Shown piece after piece: positions 1-8,543 of a stretch of 64,000 bases of DNA (positions within the stretch are counted from its first letter, which is position 1; every line of letters starts with the position of its first letter). The notes beneath the pieces are model-generated. The model searched no databases and was not told the origin of the DNA. It saw only the letters and a program-made list of their open reading frames with translations. The position numbers were made by a program, and so were the translations under genes. This stretch comes from Roseovarius indicus (GTDB lineage: Bacteria; Pseudomonadota; Alphaproteobacteria; Rhodobacterales; Rhodobacteraceae): assembly GCF_008728195.1 (NCBI RefSeq), contig NZ_CP031598.1:5270001-5334000 (forward strand). The letters run 5' to 3'.

Positions 1-672
1 CAGCGCCAGCGCGTCGCCCTCGCCCGCTCGCTGGCCAAGGCCCCCAAACTCCTCCTCCTCGACGAACCCCTCGGCGCCCTCGACGCCAAGCTGCGCCAGG
101 ACACCCAGTTCGAGCTGATGGACATTCAGGAGAAAACCGGCACCACCTTCGTCATCGTCACCCACGACCAGGAAGAAGCGATGACCGTCGCATCCCGTGT
201 CGCGGTGATGGATCACGGACGCATCGTTCAGGCCGACATCCCCGCCAAGATCTATGAACAACCCAACTCCGTCTACGTGGCCGACTTCATCGGCGAGGTC
301 ACCATCATCGACGGCACCGCCACCAAGGCCGACGAGGGCTACGAGATCGACTTCGCCGAGGGTCAGCCGAAACTCTACTGCAAGACCGACAAGCAACTCG
401 CGAACGGCCAGAGCGCTCACATCGCGATCCGGCCCGAAAAAGTCTCTATTTCAGCCGAAAAGCCCACGGATCGCCGCAACATCCTGCACGGCAAGATCGA
501 CGACATCGCCTATCTGGGCAACATCTCGACCTATCACGTGAAGCTTCCCAACGGCAAAATCGTCAAGGCGCAAACCGCCAACACCCGCCGCCTCGCCCAC
601 CGCCCCTTCACATGGGAAGACGAGGTCTACCTCAGCTGGTCCGACACCGCCGGCGTCTTGCTGGAGCGCTGA
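1..672 (+). CDS. Spermidine/putrescine-type ABC transporter ATP-binding protein (PotA-like), 5' truncated
   Basis: The C-terminal 223 residues of a cytoplasmic ABC ATPase that powers import; its start lies before the window. The first residues QRQRVALARSL are the end of the ABC signature region. Walker B LLLLDEP is at residues 17-23, the D-loop GALD at 25-28 and the H-loop histidine at about 55 in VTHDQEEA. Residues of about 100-223 form a TOBE-type regulatory domain, including a typical IRPEK motif. The stop is followed after three bases by a PotB-like permease, then a PotC-like one, so this is the ATPase of a polyamine/opine-type importer. The periplasmic binding protein is not in the window and is presumably upstream. 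The substrate cannot be read from sequence; the adjacent PuuB-like oxidase favours a polyamine or another amine. Confidence 0.93.
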   Translation, partial: QRQRVALARSLAKAPKLLLLDEPLGALDAKLRQDTQFELMDIQEKTGTTFVIVTHDQEEAMTVASRVAVMDHGRIVQADIPAKIYEQPNSVYVADFIGEVTIIDGTATKADEGYEIDFAEGQPKLYCKTDKQLANGQSAHIAIRPEKVSISAEKPTDRRNILHGKIDDIAYLGNISTYHVKLPNGKIVKAQTANTRRLAHRPFTWEDEVYLSWSDTAGVLLER

Positions 673-675
673 GAG

Positions 676-1566
676 ATGCGCCGCGCCGTCCTCATCCTCG
701 TCCCCTATCTCTGGCTTCTGGCGCTGTTCCTCGTGCCCTTCCTGATCGTGCTGAAGATCAGCCTGTCGGACATCGCCCTCGCCATCCCGCCCTACACGCC
801 CACGCTCGACCTCTCGACCGGATGGCAGGGCGTTAAAGACTTCTTCGCCGCCCTCGACCTCGAAAACTTCGAATTCCTCACCACCGACGACCTTTACTGG
901 AAGGCCTACCTTTCCTCGGTCAAGATCGCGGCCATCGCCACCTTCCTCACCCTCTGCGTCGGCTATCCCATCGCCTACGGCATGGCCAACGCGCCTGATC
1001 ACTGGCGCCCCACGCTGATGATGCTGGTGATCCTGCCCTTCTGGACCAGCTTCCTGATCCGCGTCTATTCCTGGATGGGCATCCTTTCGACCGAGGGCTA
1101 TCTCAACCAGTTCCTCCTCGGCATCGGCCTCATCTCCGAGCCGCTGACCATCCTCAACACCAACACCGCCGTCTATATCGGCATCGTCTACACCTACCTG
1201 CCCTTCATGATCCTGCCGATCTACGCGGCCCTCGAACGGCTCGACGGCTCGCTTCTCGAAGCGGCCGAAGACCTTGGCTGTTCCCGCATGTCGGCCTTCT
1301 GGCTGGTCACCGTGCCGCTCTCGAAAAACGGCATCATCGCCGGCTGCTTCCTCGTCTTCATCCCCACTATCGGCGAATTCGTCATCCCCTCGCTGCTCGG
1401 CGGCTCACGCACGCTGATGATCGGCAAGGTCCTGTGGGAGGAGTTCTTCAACAACCGCGACTGGCCCGTCGCCTCCGCCGTCGCCGTCATCCTGCTGCTG
1501 ATCCTGATCATCCCGATCATCCTCTTCCAGCGGAACGAGCAGAAACAGCGGGAGGCCGACCAATGA
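676..1566 (+). CDS. ABC transporter permease, PotB-like
   Basis: A 296-residue inner-membrane permease, the usual length for PotB/PotH proteins. Hydrophobic helices are visible at about residues 4-28, 84-104, 113-135, 164-184, 215-240 and 268-288. The cytoplasmic EAA loop that docks onto the ATPase is at about 195-215 (EAAEDLGCSRMSAF). The ATG follows the ATPase stop by three bases and sits behind GAG-rich sequence, so the two are translationally close. It should form a heterodimeric channel with the PotC-like permease encoded from 1649. Polyamine-like specificity is inferred from family similarity and from the flavoprotein oxidase downstream. Confidence 0.92.
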   Translation: MRRAVLILVPYLWLLALFLVPFLIVLKISLSDIALAIPPYTPTLDLSTGWQGVKDFFAALDLENFEFLTTDDLYWKAYLSSVKIAAIATFLTLCVGYPIAYGMANAPDHWRPTLMMLVILPFWTSFLIRVYSWMGILSTEGYLNQFLLGIGLISEPLTILNTNTAVYIGIVYTYLPFMILPIYAALERLDGSLLEAAEDLGCSRMSAFWLVTVPLSKNGIIAGCFLVFIPTIGEFVIPSLLGGSRTLMIGKVLWEEFFNNRDWPVASAVAVILLLILIIPIILFQRNEQKQREADQ

Positions 1567-1582
1567 CCCACGCCACCCAGTC

Positions 1583-1625
1583 GAAATCTTCAAAAGATTT
1601 CGAACAGATTTCTTTTCAAGAAATC
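1583..1625. repeat. Tandem double palindrome between the two permease genes
   Basis: Two perfect 8-bp hairpins lie back to back in the 82-bp gap between the permease genes. The first is GAAATCTT-CAA-AAGATTTC (1583-1601). The second is GATTTCTT-TTC-AAGAAATC (1607-1625). The arms are AT-rich and closely related to each other, in sharp contrast to the GC-rich surroundings. An ATG overlapping the upstream stop (1563) opens a 29-codon frame that reads through both hairpins to the next gene; this is probably incidental. The structure could tune relative expression of the permeases or be a short mobile palindromic element. Confidence 0.75.
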
Positions 1626-1648
1626 GCCCCCCACCCGGAGGCCACCGC

Positions 1649-2464
1649 ATGAGACGCCTCACCTGGTTCAACGCCACCTCCCTGACCCTCGGCTTTGCCT
1701 TCCTCTACCTGCCGATGGTCATCCTCGTGGTCTACAGCTTCAACGCCTCCAAGCTCGTCACCGTCTGGGCGGGCTTCTCGACCCGCTGGTACGGCGAGCT
1801 CCTGCAGAACGAGGCCTTCCTCGACGCCGCCTGGGTCACGCTACAGGTCGCCGTGGTCAGCTCCACCATCGCCACCGTCCTCGGCACCATGGCGGCCCTC
1901 GTCCTCGTCCGCGCCGGCCGCTTCGCCGGCCGCACGCTCTTCTCCGGCATGATCTACGCCCCGCTCGTCATGCCCGAGGTCATTACCGGCCTCTCCCTCC
2001 TCCTCCTCTTCATCGGCATCGGGCTCGACCGCGGGGTGTTCACCATCATCCTCGCCCATACCACCTTCTCGATGTGCTACGTCTCGGTCGTCGTCTCTTC
2101 CCGCCTCGTCAGCTTCGACCGCTCGCTCGAGGAAGCCGCGCTCGACCTCGGCTGCACCGCGGCCGAGGCGTTCCGCCTCGTCACCCTGCCGATCATCGCC
2201 CCCGCCGTCATCTCCGGCTGGCTTCTGGCCTTCACCCTGTCGCTCGACGACCTCGTGATCGCCTCCTTCACCGCCGGCCCCTCCTCCACTACCCTGCCGA
2301 TCAAGATCTGGTCGTCGATCCGGCTTGGGGTCAGCCCGGAAATCAACGCGCTGTCCACCATCCTGATCGCGATCGTCGCGGTCGGCGTCATCACCGCCTC
2401 GCTGATTTCCAAACGCGCCTCGCTGCGCCAGCAGGCCGACGAACAGGCAGCCGCAAGAACATGA
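1649..2464 (+). CDS. ABC transporter permease, PotC-like
   Basis: A 271-residue inner-membrane permease of the PotC/PotI type. Predicted helices are at about residues 11-31, 61-88, 99-124, 131-150, 180-205 and 235-258. The EAA loop is at about 162-182 (EAALDLGCTAAEAF). The ATG is preceded by GGAGG-like sequence (cccggaggccaccgc). The stop overlaps the start of the following oxidase gene as ATGA, which indicates translational coupling and a shared pathway. It pairs with the PotB-like permease to form the translocation channel. The specific substrate is inferred, not shown. Confidence 0.92.
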   Translation: MRRLTWFNATSLTLGFAFLYLPMVILVVYSFNASKLVTVWAGFSTRWYGELLQNEAFLDAAWVTLQVAVVSSTIATVLGTMAALVLVRAGRFAGRTLFSGMIYAPLVMPEVITGLSLLLLFIGIGLDRGVFTIILAHTTFSMCYVSVVVSSRLVSFDRSLEEAALDLGCTAAEAFRLVTLPIIAPAVISGWLLAFTLSLDDLVIASFTAGPSSTTLPIKIWSSIRLGVSPEINALSTILIAIVAVGVITASLISKRASLRQQADEQAAART

Positions 2465-3798
2465 CCAATCTGAAACACATCTGGGAACCCGCCGCATACG
2501 GGCCCGAACCGATCCGCGATTGCTGGTGGGCCGACACCGTCACTCCCGGCGACTGGCCCGCGCTGGAGGGCGACACCACCACCGACGTCGCCATCGTCGG
2601 CGCCGGCTTCACCGGCCTCTCCGCCGCCCTCCACTTGGCCGAGGCCGGCATAAACGTCACCGTTCTCGACGCCCAGCACCCCTTCTGGGGCGCCTCGGGC
2701 CGCAATGGCGGCTTCAACTGCCTCGGCGGCGCCAAGGCCAGCCATGACGAGATCGCGAAGAAATTCGGCAAGTCCGAAATGTACGAGTACGCCAAGGCCG
2801 AACGCGCGGCAGTCGAAACCGTGGGCCACCTCGTCGACCGGCTCGACCTCGATGTCGATCGCCATTCCGACGGCGAAACCATGCTCGCCCACCGGCCGAA
2901 AGACTTCGAACACATGCGCAAACGCGCCGGCCACATCAAGGAGCTCTACGGCGTCGAACCCACCGTCATTCCGCCCGAGGAACTGACCCAGGCAGGCCTC
3001 AACGGTGGCTTCCACGGCGCGGTGACAAACCCGCTCGGCTTCGCCCTCAACCCCCGCAAATACGCACGCGGCCTCGCCCACGCCGCCCGCGACGCCGGCG
3101 CCGCCATCCACGGCCATTCGGCCGTCACCTCCATCGAGCCGGACCAAGGCGGCTACCGCCTCCACACCGCCTCCGGCTCCGTCCGCGCGAAGAAATTCAT
3201 CATCGCCACCAACGGCTATAGTTCCGACAACCTGCCGCCATGGATGGCCGCGCGCTACCTGCCCACGCAATCCAGCGTCATCGTCACCCGCCCCATGACC
3301 CAGGAGGAGCTCACGGCACAGGGCTGGACCAGCTACCAGATGTGCTTCGACTCCCGCCACCTCCTGCATTATTTCCGCCTGATGCCCGACAACCGCATGC
3401 TCTTCGGCATGCGCGGCGGGCTCAGCCATACGGAAAACACCGAAGCCGCGATCAAGAAGAAAATCCGCGCCGACTTCGACGCCATGTTCCCCGCCTGGCG
3501 CCATGTCGAAACGCCCCATTACTGGTCCGGCTTCGTCTGCATCTCGCGCGATCTCCTGCCGTATGCCGGCCCGATCCCGGGCATGGAGGGCGGCTTTGCA
3601 GCCTTCGCCTACCACGGCAACGGCGTCTCCATGGGCAGCTACTCCGGCACCATCCTTGCCGACCTCGTGCAGGGCAAAACGCCCGCCACCCCCTACCCGG
3701 CACCGATGCGCCACACGCCCCGCCGTTTCCCGCTCGGTCGCTTCCGCCGCCTGCTGATGCGGCCGGCCTACCTGCAATACGCCCTGCACGACCTCTGA
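2461..3798 (+). CDS. FAD-dependent amine oxidoreductase, gamma-glutamylputrescine oxidase-like (PuuB family)
   Basis: A 445-residue DAO-type flavoprotein. The ATG at 2461 overlaps the upstream stop (ATGA). The Rossmann FAD motif GAGFTG is at residues 47-52, followed at about 70-83 by the GASGRNGGF sequence characteristic of PuuB-like oxidases. A C-terminal FAD-contact region GNGVSMG is near residue 385. The family oxidises secondary or glutamylated amines with oxygen, releasing aldehyde and hydrogen peroxide. Being the last gene of the transporter run, it probably acts on the imported amine or its gamma-glutamyl derivative, but no PuuA-type ligase is visible here. It ends nine bases from the convergent transporter gene. 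A sarcosine- or proline-type substrate is possible. Confidence 0.87.
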   Translation: MTNLKHIWEPAAYGPEPIRDCWWADTVTPGDWPALEGDTTTDVAIVGAGFTGLSAALHLAEAGINVTVLDAQHPFWGASGRNGGFNCLGGAKASHDEIAKKFGKSEMYEYAKAERAAVETVGHLVDRLDLDVDRHSDGETMLAHRPKDFEHMRKRAGHIKELYGVEPTVIPPEELTQAGLNGGFHGAVTNPLGFALNPRKYARGLAHAARDAGAAIHGHSAVTSIEPDQGGYRLHTASGSVRAKKFIIATNGYSSDNLPPWMAARYLPTQSSVIVTRPMTQEELTAQGWTSYQMCFDSRHLLHYFRLMPDNRMLFGMRGGLSHTENTEAAIKKKIRADFDAMFPAWRHVETPHYWSGFVCISRDLLPYAGPIPGMEGGFAAFAYHGNGVSMGSYSGTILADLVQGKTPATPYPAPMRHTPRRFPLGRFRRLLMRPAYLQYALHDL

Positions 3799-3807
3799 GG
3801 CGGCGGC

Positions 3808-4758
3808 TCAGCCCTGCGGCGTCTTCGCCTCCCGCGCCTTCCCGCGCTGCAGGCCCAGATGCCGCTCCCGCAGTATGATGGTGATCCCGGCAAGGATCAC
3901 CAGCGCCGCGCCCAGAAGCATCGGCCCGGTCGGCACCTCGTCAAAGATCACGTAGCCGATCACGATGGCGAACAGCATCGAGGCATAATCGAACGGCGCA
4001 ATCACGCTCGCATCGGCAAACCGATAGGCCGAGGTGATGAAGATCTGCGCCAGCCCCCCGAACAACCCCGCCAGTATCAGAAGCACCGCCTCCCGCCCCT
4101 CGGGCATGACCCAGGCAAAGGGCGTGCCCGGCAGGGCAAACCCGATCAGCATGGTCATGAGCGACAGGATGGTCGAGGTCATCGAGAAATAAAACACGAT
4201 CGCACTGGTCTGCTCGGTCTGCACCAGTTTGCGGATGTATATCTGCGCCAGCGCCGCACAGGTCGCCCCCAACAGCACAAGCACCGCGCCAACGGCCTCC
4301 GCCGTCTGCACCGTCGGGCCCGACAGCGTCGTCAGCCGCGGCGCCAGCACGATCAGCACGCCGACAAGCCCCAGCGCCACGGCGCCGATCCGGAACACCC
4401 CGACCTTCTCGTCCAGAAACATCGCGGCGAACACCACCACGAGCAGCGGCGCCGTGTAGCTCAGCGCCGTCACCTCCGGCAGCGGCAAAAGCCCCAGCCC
4501 GGCGAACATCAGCGCCATCGCCGTGGTTCCCACCACCCCACGCCAGAAATGCCCCATCGGCGACTTCACCCTGAGCCCCGTCGACAGGTCCCGCCGGATC
4601 ACCAGCCAGGCCAGGATCACCGGGATGGCAAAGAACGATCGGAAAAACACCGCCTCACCGGGCGGCACATGCTCAGACGTCGCCTTGATCAGCGACGACA
4701 TGATGATGAACAGCAATACGGCACAAAGCTTCAGGGCAATGCCCTTGAACGGCGACAT
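3808..4758 (-). CDS. DMT superfamily (EamA) transporter
   Basis: A 316-residue inner-membrane protein with two EamA repeats and about ten hydrophobic helices, a typical length for the drug/metabolite transporter superfamily. The first helix (GIALKLCAVLLFIIM) starts near residue 5. The chosen ATG at 4758 has a good AGGGAGG ribosome site; an upstream in-frame start at 4800 is unlikely. A short basic tail follows the last helix. It is the last gene of the minus-strand train that includes the DMGDH-like enzyme and GlxA regulator, separated from the latter by about 250 bp carrying a hairpin element. Substrate is unknown; family members export amino acids, carry riboflavin or export metabolites. 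Confidence 0.85.
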   Translation of the reverse strand: MSPFKGIALKLCAVLLFIIMSSLIKATSEHVPPGEAVFFRSFFAIPVILAWLVIRRDLSTGLRVKSPMGHFWRGVVGTTAMALMFAGLGLLPLPEVTALSYTAPLLVVVFAAMFLDEKVGVFRIGAVALGLVGVLIVLAPRLTTLSGPTVQTAEAVGAVLVLLGATCAALAQIYIRKLVQTEQTSAIVFYFSMTSTILSLMTMLIGFALPGTPFAWVMPEGREAVLLILAGLFGGLAQIFITSAYRFADASVIAPFDYASMLFAIVIGYVIFDEVPTGPMLLGAALVILAGITIILRERHLGLQRGKAREAKTPQG

Positions 4759-4866
4759 CGGCACGCCTCCCTGCCCCCTGATTGGCCCGGCCCCGCCCAA
4801 AGGTCAACAAGGGCCGCGCGCAAATCCGCCATGCGCCGCTCGCCTCGCCGTCGGATGCCTCCGGCG

Positions 4867-4953
4867 GGGATATTTGGACCAAGAAGAAGCAAGGCCGCCC
4901 CAAACCTTCTTCTGGCCCAAAACATCCCGGGGGTTTGGGGGCAGCGCCCCCAA
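4867..4953. repeat. REP-like intergenic element, copy 1 (facing half-copies plus hairpin)
   Basis: In the 248-bp gap between the GlxA-type gene and the DMT transporter. A segment GGGATATTTGG...AAGAAGAAG (4867-4889) is followed by its imperfect inverse CTTCTTCTGG...CATCCC (4907-4928), so two element ends face each other. A perfect hairpin TTGGGGGC-AGC-GCCCCCAA follows at 4935-4953. Related sequences recur at 11721-11790 and 18296-18351. It may act as a terminator for the GlxA-type gene; it lacks a clear T run. Confidence 0.7.
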
Positions 4954-5006
4954 GGCCTGCGTGGCCCGAACGCAAAACCAACCTGTTGCGCCGAAAGGCG
5001 CGCCGC

Positions 5007-5993
5007 TTATCCGCCCTTCGCCGCCCACAAAAGTTTCCGCCCGCCCGCTTCCTTGCTGGGCGTCACGCCGAACGCCGCCTTGTAGCTCCGCGAGAAATGC
5101 GAGGGGCTCACGAACCCGCACAACACGCTCACCTCCGCCACGGAAAGCTCGGTCTGCCGCAACACCTGCCGGGCCCGCTCCAGCCGAAGCGAAAGGTAGT
5201 ACTTCGCCGGCGACGTCCCCAGGTGCTTGGCAAACAGCCGTTCCAGCTGCCGCGTCGACAGCCCCACCGCCTCTGCCACCTCGTCGGGGCTCAGCGGCTC
5301 CTCGGCATTGTTGCGCATCGTCTCGACTGCCAACGCCAGCTTGCGGTCGCGCACGCCCGTCCGATCCTGCACCGGGATCCGCTGCGAATGGCTGTGATCG
5401 CGCGGCGCGGTGTAAACCATCTGTTCCGCCACCCAGTCGGAAATCTCCGACCCGTAATCCTCGTGGATCAGATGCAGCATCAGGTCCATCGACGACGCGC
5501 CCCCCGCACAGGAAAACACCCGCCCGTCGACCGAATAGATCTTGTCCTCGATACTCACCCTTGGCAGCGCCTCGACCAGCGCGGTCTTGTACTCCCAATG
5601 GGTCGAAATCCGCTTCCCGGCGATCAGCCCCGCCAGCGCCAGCGTATAGGCCCCGCTCGACAGCGAGCCGAAACTCAAGCCCTTTCGCGTCTCCCGCCGC
5701 AGCCACGCCAGAACCTGCTTCGTGCTCCCCGCCGCCACATCCTCGCCGGCACAGACCACCAGCGTGTCGTCCCGCTTCAGCTCGCACAGCCCGTCGTCGA
5801 CCTGCACCGTCACGCCATTCCACGCAGCCGCCGGCCCGCCATCGGCACTCAGCAGCCGCCACGTGTAATACTGCCGCCCGCTCGCATGCCTGTTCGCCAG
5901 CGTCAGCGCCTCCAGCGCACAGGTAAAGCCCAGCATCGAAAAGCCCGGGATGAGCAGGAAAACATAGCGCTTCGGCTTGTCCGGTGCCGTCAT
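5007..5993 (-). CDS. GlxA-family AraC-type transcriptional regulator (GbdR/CdhR-like)
   Basis: A 328-residue cytoplasmic regulator. Residues of about 10-180 form a DJ-1/PfpI-like (class I glutamine amidotransferase-fold) sensor domain. Residues of about 215-320 form an AraC double helix-turn-helix, ending with the characteristic CGFVSPSHFSRSYKAAFGVTP region. GbdR and CdhR of this architecture control glycine betaine, dimethylglycine and carnitine catabolism. The gene starts 16 bp after the dimethylglycine-dehydrogenase-like gene on the same strand, with GGAAGGG upstream of the ATG, so it is probably co-transcribed and controls this locus. The ligand is inferred from context only. Confidence 0.88.
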   Translation of the reverse strand: MTAPDKPKRYVFLLIPGFSMLGFTCALEALTLANRHASGRQYYTWRLLSADGGPAAAWNGVTVQVDDGLCELKRDDTLVVCAGEDVAAGSTKQVLAWLRRETRKGLSFGSLSSGAYTLALAGLIAGKRISTHWEYKTALVEALPRVSIEDKIYSVDGRVFSCAGGASSMDLMLHLIHEDYGSEISDWVAEQMVYTAPRDHSHSQRIPVQDRTGVRDRKLALAVETMRNNAEEPLSPDEVAEAVGLSTRQLERLFAKHLGTSPAKYYLSLRLERARQVLRQTELSVAEVSVLCGFVSPSHFSRSYKAAFGVTPSKEAGGRKLLWAAKGG

Positions 5994-6009
5994 CCCAGGC
6001 CCTTCCGTG

Positions 6010-8481
6010 TCACGACCTCATGTTGGCCCCGTTCGCATCGTAAACCGGGCCGCCATGCACCACCGCCTTATACATCTCGCCAAGGATTTCCACCTCCAGC
6101 GCGGTCTCCGGCGCCGCATGCTCGGCCCCGACATAGGCCATCGCCATCGACTTGCCGACCCGATGCGCATAGCCGCCCGAGGTGATATACCCCACGGCTT
6201 GGCCATCTTTCAGCACCGCCTCGTCCAGCGTCACGTCAATCGGCGTGTCGATCACCAGCGTCACCAGCGTCCGGTCGACGCCTTCCGCCTTCACCTTCTC
6301 CGTCGCCGCCTTCCCGACAAACTCCTTCTTCCAGTCGATGAACGCGTCCATACCCGCCTCGACCGCGTTGAAATCCGGCCGGAACTCCAGCCCCCACGCG
6401 CCCCAGCCCTTCTCGAGCCTGAGGCTCATCAGCGCCCTTGCCCCGTACCAGCAATAGCCCAGGTCGGCGCCAGCCTCTTCAATCGCCTCGCTCAGCCGGA
6501 TCAGATACTGAGGCCGGCAATAAATCTCGTAGCCCAGCTCGCCGGAAAAGCTGATCCGGTTCAGGATCACCGGCACGCCGCCCACGAACGTCTTCCGCGT
6601 ATCCCGGAACTTCAGCGCCCCGGCACTCACATCCTCCCGCGTGATCCGCCCCAATAGCTCCCGCGACTTCGGCCCCGACAGCGCGATCCCGTGCCACTCC
6701 GCAGTCTGGTTCTCGTGCACCACGCTTTCCGGCAACGTCCTCGCCCAGAAGCGCCCATGCGCATCCTGCATCGCGCCCGACCCGAACAGCATGAACTCCT
6801 CCTCGCCCAGGCACGCCACCGTCAGGTCACCGTAAAGCCGCCCCTTCTCGGTCAGCATCGGCGTCAGCGTGATCCGCCCGGGCTTCGGAATACGCCCCGC
6901 CATCACCCGGTTCAGCCAATCCCTCGCCCCAGGCCCGGCAACCCGATGCTTGGCGAAATTGGCGATCTCGATGCCCGCCACACCCTCCTGCACCGCCTTC
7001 ACCTCCCGCGCGACATAGTCGAACGACCGGTTCCGCTCGAAGGTCGGCTCCTCATGCGCATCCTCCGGCCCGTCCGCGAACCACAGCGCGTTCTCAAGGC
7101 CAAAGCTCTGCCCCATCACCGCCCCCTTGGCGATCAGCCGGTCATAAAGCGCCGTCGTCTGCTGCCGCCGCCCCTTCGGCAGCGTCTCGTTGGGGAAGGT
7201 CATCACGAACCGCCGCTCATAATTCTCGGTCGACTTCACCGTGCCCCAATCCGGGCTCGCCCAGTCGCCAAACCGCGCCACGTCCATCGCCCACACGTCA
7301 ATCGACGGCTCCCCGTCGATCATCCACTCCGCCAGCGTCAGGCCAACCCCGCCACCCTGGCAGAACCCGGCCATCACCCCCACGGCACACCAGTAATTCC
7401 GCATCCCCGGCACCGGCCCGATCATCGGGTTGCCATCCGGGCCAAAAGTGAACGGCCCGTTGATCGCATCCTTGATCCCCGCATTGCCCAGCGCCGGGAT
7501 CCGCTCGAACCCAAGCTCCAGCCGGTCGGCAATATGCTCCAGGTTCGGCTGCAACAGCTCATGCCCGAAATCCCACGGCGTCCCTTCCACCTTCCACGGC
7601 ACGCCCACCGGCTCGTAGGTGCCCAGAAGCATCCCGTCGCCCTCCTGCCGGAAATACAGGTTCGCCTCGTAATCGAACCCGCAGGGCAGGCGAGAGCCGA
7701 ACGTCGCCACTTCCTCGATCCGGTCGGTCAGCAGGTAATGGTGCTCCATCGGTTGCACCGGAAGGTGAAGCCCCGCCATGTGCCCCACCTCGCGCGCCCA
7801 AAGGCCCCCACAGTTGACCACATGCTCGGCAATCACCGTCCCCCGCTCCGTGGTCACCTCCCACTGCCCATCGGGCCGCATCGTCGTCGCCGTCACCGGC
7901 GTATGGGTGAAATACTGCCCGCCGTAATGCCGTGCCGCCTTGGCAAAGGCATAAGTGGTGCCAGACGGATCAAGATCGCCATCCTGATCATCCCAAAGCG
8001 CCGCGTGATAGTATTTCGGGTTGATCAGCGGATGCCGCCTTGCCACCTCCTCGGGGCTGATGAACTCCTGGTTCAACCCCATGTACCGCGCCTTCGACCG
8101 CTCGCGCTTGAGGTAATCATACCACGTCTTGTTCGACGCCAGGTAAAACCCGCCCGTCAGGTGAAGCCCCACCGACTGCCCCGACAACTCCTCGATCTCT
8201 TGGTACAGCTTGATCGTGTAGCTCTGCAGCCGGCTGATATTCGGGTCGGAACTGATCGTATGAATCTGCCCCGCAGCGTGCCAGCTTGACCCGCTGGTCA
8301 GCTCGTTCCGCTCCAGCAGAATCGTGTCCTTCCACCCGAATTTGCTCAGGTGAAACAGGATCGAACAGCCAACAACGCCGCCCCCGATCACCACCACCTT
8401 GGCGTGGCTCGGCAAGGGCTTGCCCCGCCCGCTCTCGTCCTTCTGTATATTCAGCGTCGACTGCGCCAGATCGTCATTCAT
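6010..8481 (-). CDS. Dimethylglycine/sarcosine dehydrogenase-like FAD protein with GcvT domains
   Basis: An 823-residue flavoprotein with the full dimethylglycine dehydrogenase architecture. The N-terminal DAO domain has GGGVVG at residues 33-38. A SSWHAAG motif follows, whose His68 corresponds to the covalent-FAD histidine of DMGDH. A central FAO linker and C-terminal GcvT plus GcvT-C tetrahydrofolate-binding domains run from about residue 430 to the end. Such enzymes demethylate dimethylglycine or sarcosine and pass formaldehyde to tetrahydrofolate as 5,10-methylene-THF. It is preceded by tdh after 62 bp containing a small hairpin and followed by a GlxA-type regulator. Exact substrate (dimethylglycine, sarcosine or another N-methyl amino acid) cannot be assigned from sequence. 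Confidence 0.9.
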   Translation of the reverse strand: MNDDLAQSTLNIQKDESGRGKPLPSHAKVVVIGGGVVGCSILFHLSKFGWKDTILLERNELTSGSSWHAAGQIHTISSDPNISRLQSYTIKLYQEIEELSGQSVGLHLTGGFYLASNKTWYDYLKRERSKARYMGLNQEFISPEEVARRHPLINPKYYHAALWDDQDGDLDPSGTTYAFAKAARHYGGQYFTHTPVTATTMRPDGQWEVTTERGTVIAEHVVNCGGLWAREVGHMAGLHLPVQPMEHHYLLTDRIEEVATFGSRLPCGFDYEANLYFRQEGDGMLLGTYEPVGVPWKVEGTPWDFGHELLQPNLEHIADRLELGFERIPALGNAGIKDAINGPFTFGPDGNPMIGPVPGMRNYWCAVGVMAGFCQGGGVGLTLAEWMIDGEPSIDVWAMDVARFGDWASPDWGTVKSTENYERRFVMTFPNETLPKGRRQQTTALYDRLIAKGAVMGQSFGLENALWFADGPEDAHEEPTFERNRSFDYVAREVKAVQEGVAGIEIANFAKHRVAGPGARDWLNRVMAGRIPKPGRITLTPMLTEKGRLYGDLTVACLGEEEFMLFGSGAMQDAHGRFWARTLPESVVHENQTAEWHGIALSGPKSRELLGRITREDVSAGALKFRDTRKTFVGGVPVILNRISFSGELGYEIYCRPQYLIRLSEAIEEAGADLGYCWYGARALMSLRLEKGWGAWGLEFRPDFNAVEAGMDAFIDWKKEFVGKAATEKVKAEGVDRTLVTLVIDTPIDVTLDEAVLKDGQAVGYITSGGYAHRVGKSMAMAYVGAEHAAPETALEVEILGEMYKAVVHGGPVYDANGANMRS

Positions 8482-8513
8482 GTCCCAAATCCCTTTGCCT
8501 TATCCCCGCGAGG

Positions 8514-8529
8514 CAGGCCGCAAGGCCTG
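8514..8529 (-). terminator. Small GNRA-type hairpin between tdh and the DMGDH-like gene
   Basis: CAGGCC-GCAA-GGCCTG forms a 6-bp stem with a GCAA tetraloop in the 62-bp gap between the two genes. There is no T run, so it may be an attenuator or an mRNA-stabilising element rather than a strong terminator. Confidence 0.4.
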
Positions 8530-8543
8530 ACGAGCAGCGCGTC

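Noticed and set aside
1563..1652. 29-codon frame starting in ATGA overlap with the PotB-like stop
   Set aside because: It reads only through two palindromes, has no ribosome site of its own and no recognisable peptide. Kept as a note in the palindrome entry.
2077..3789. Long open frame on the minus strand opposite the PuuB-like gene
   Set aside because: It is a shadow of the plus-strand gene: biased codon use in GC-rich DNA keeps the antisense frame open. The product has no recognisable domain.
3859..5085. Arg/Pro/His-rich open frame on the plus strand across the DMT transporter
   Set aside because: Low-complexity antisense of a clear membrane-protein gene.
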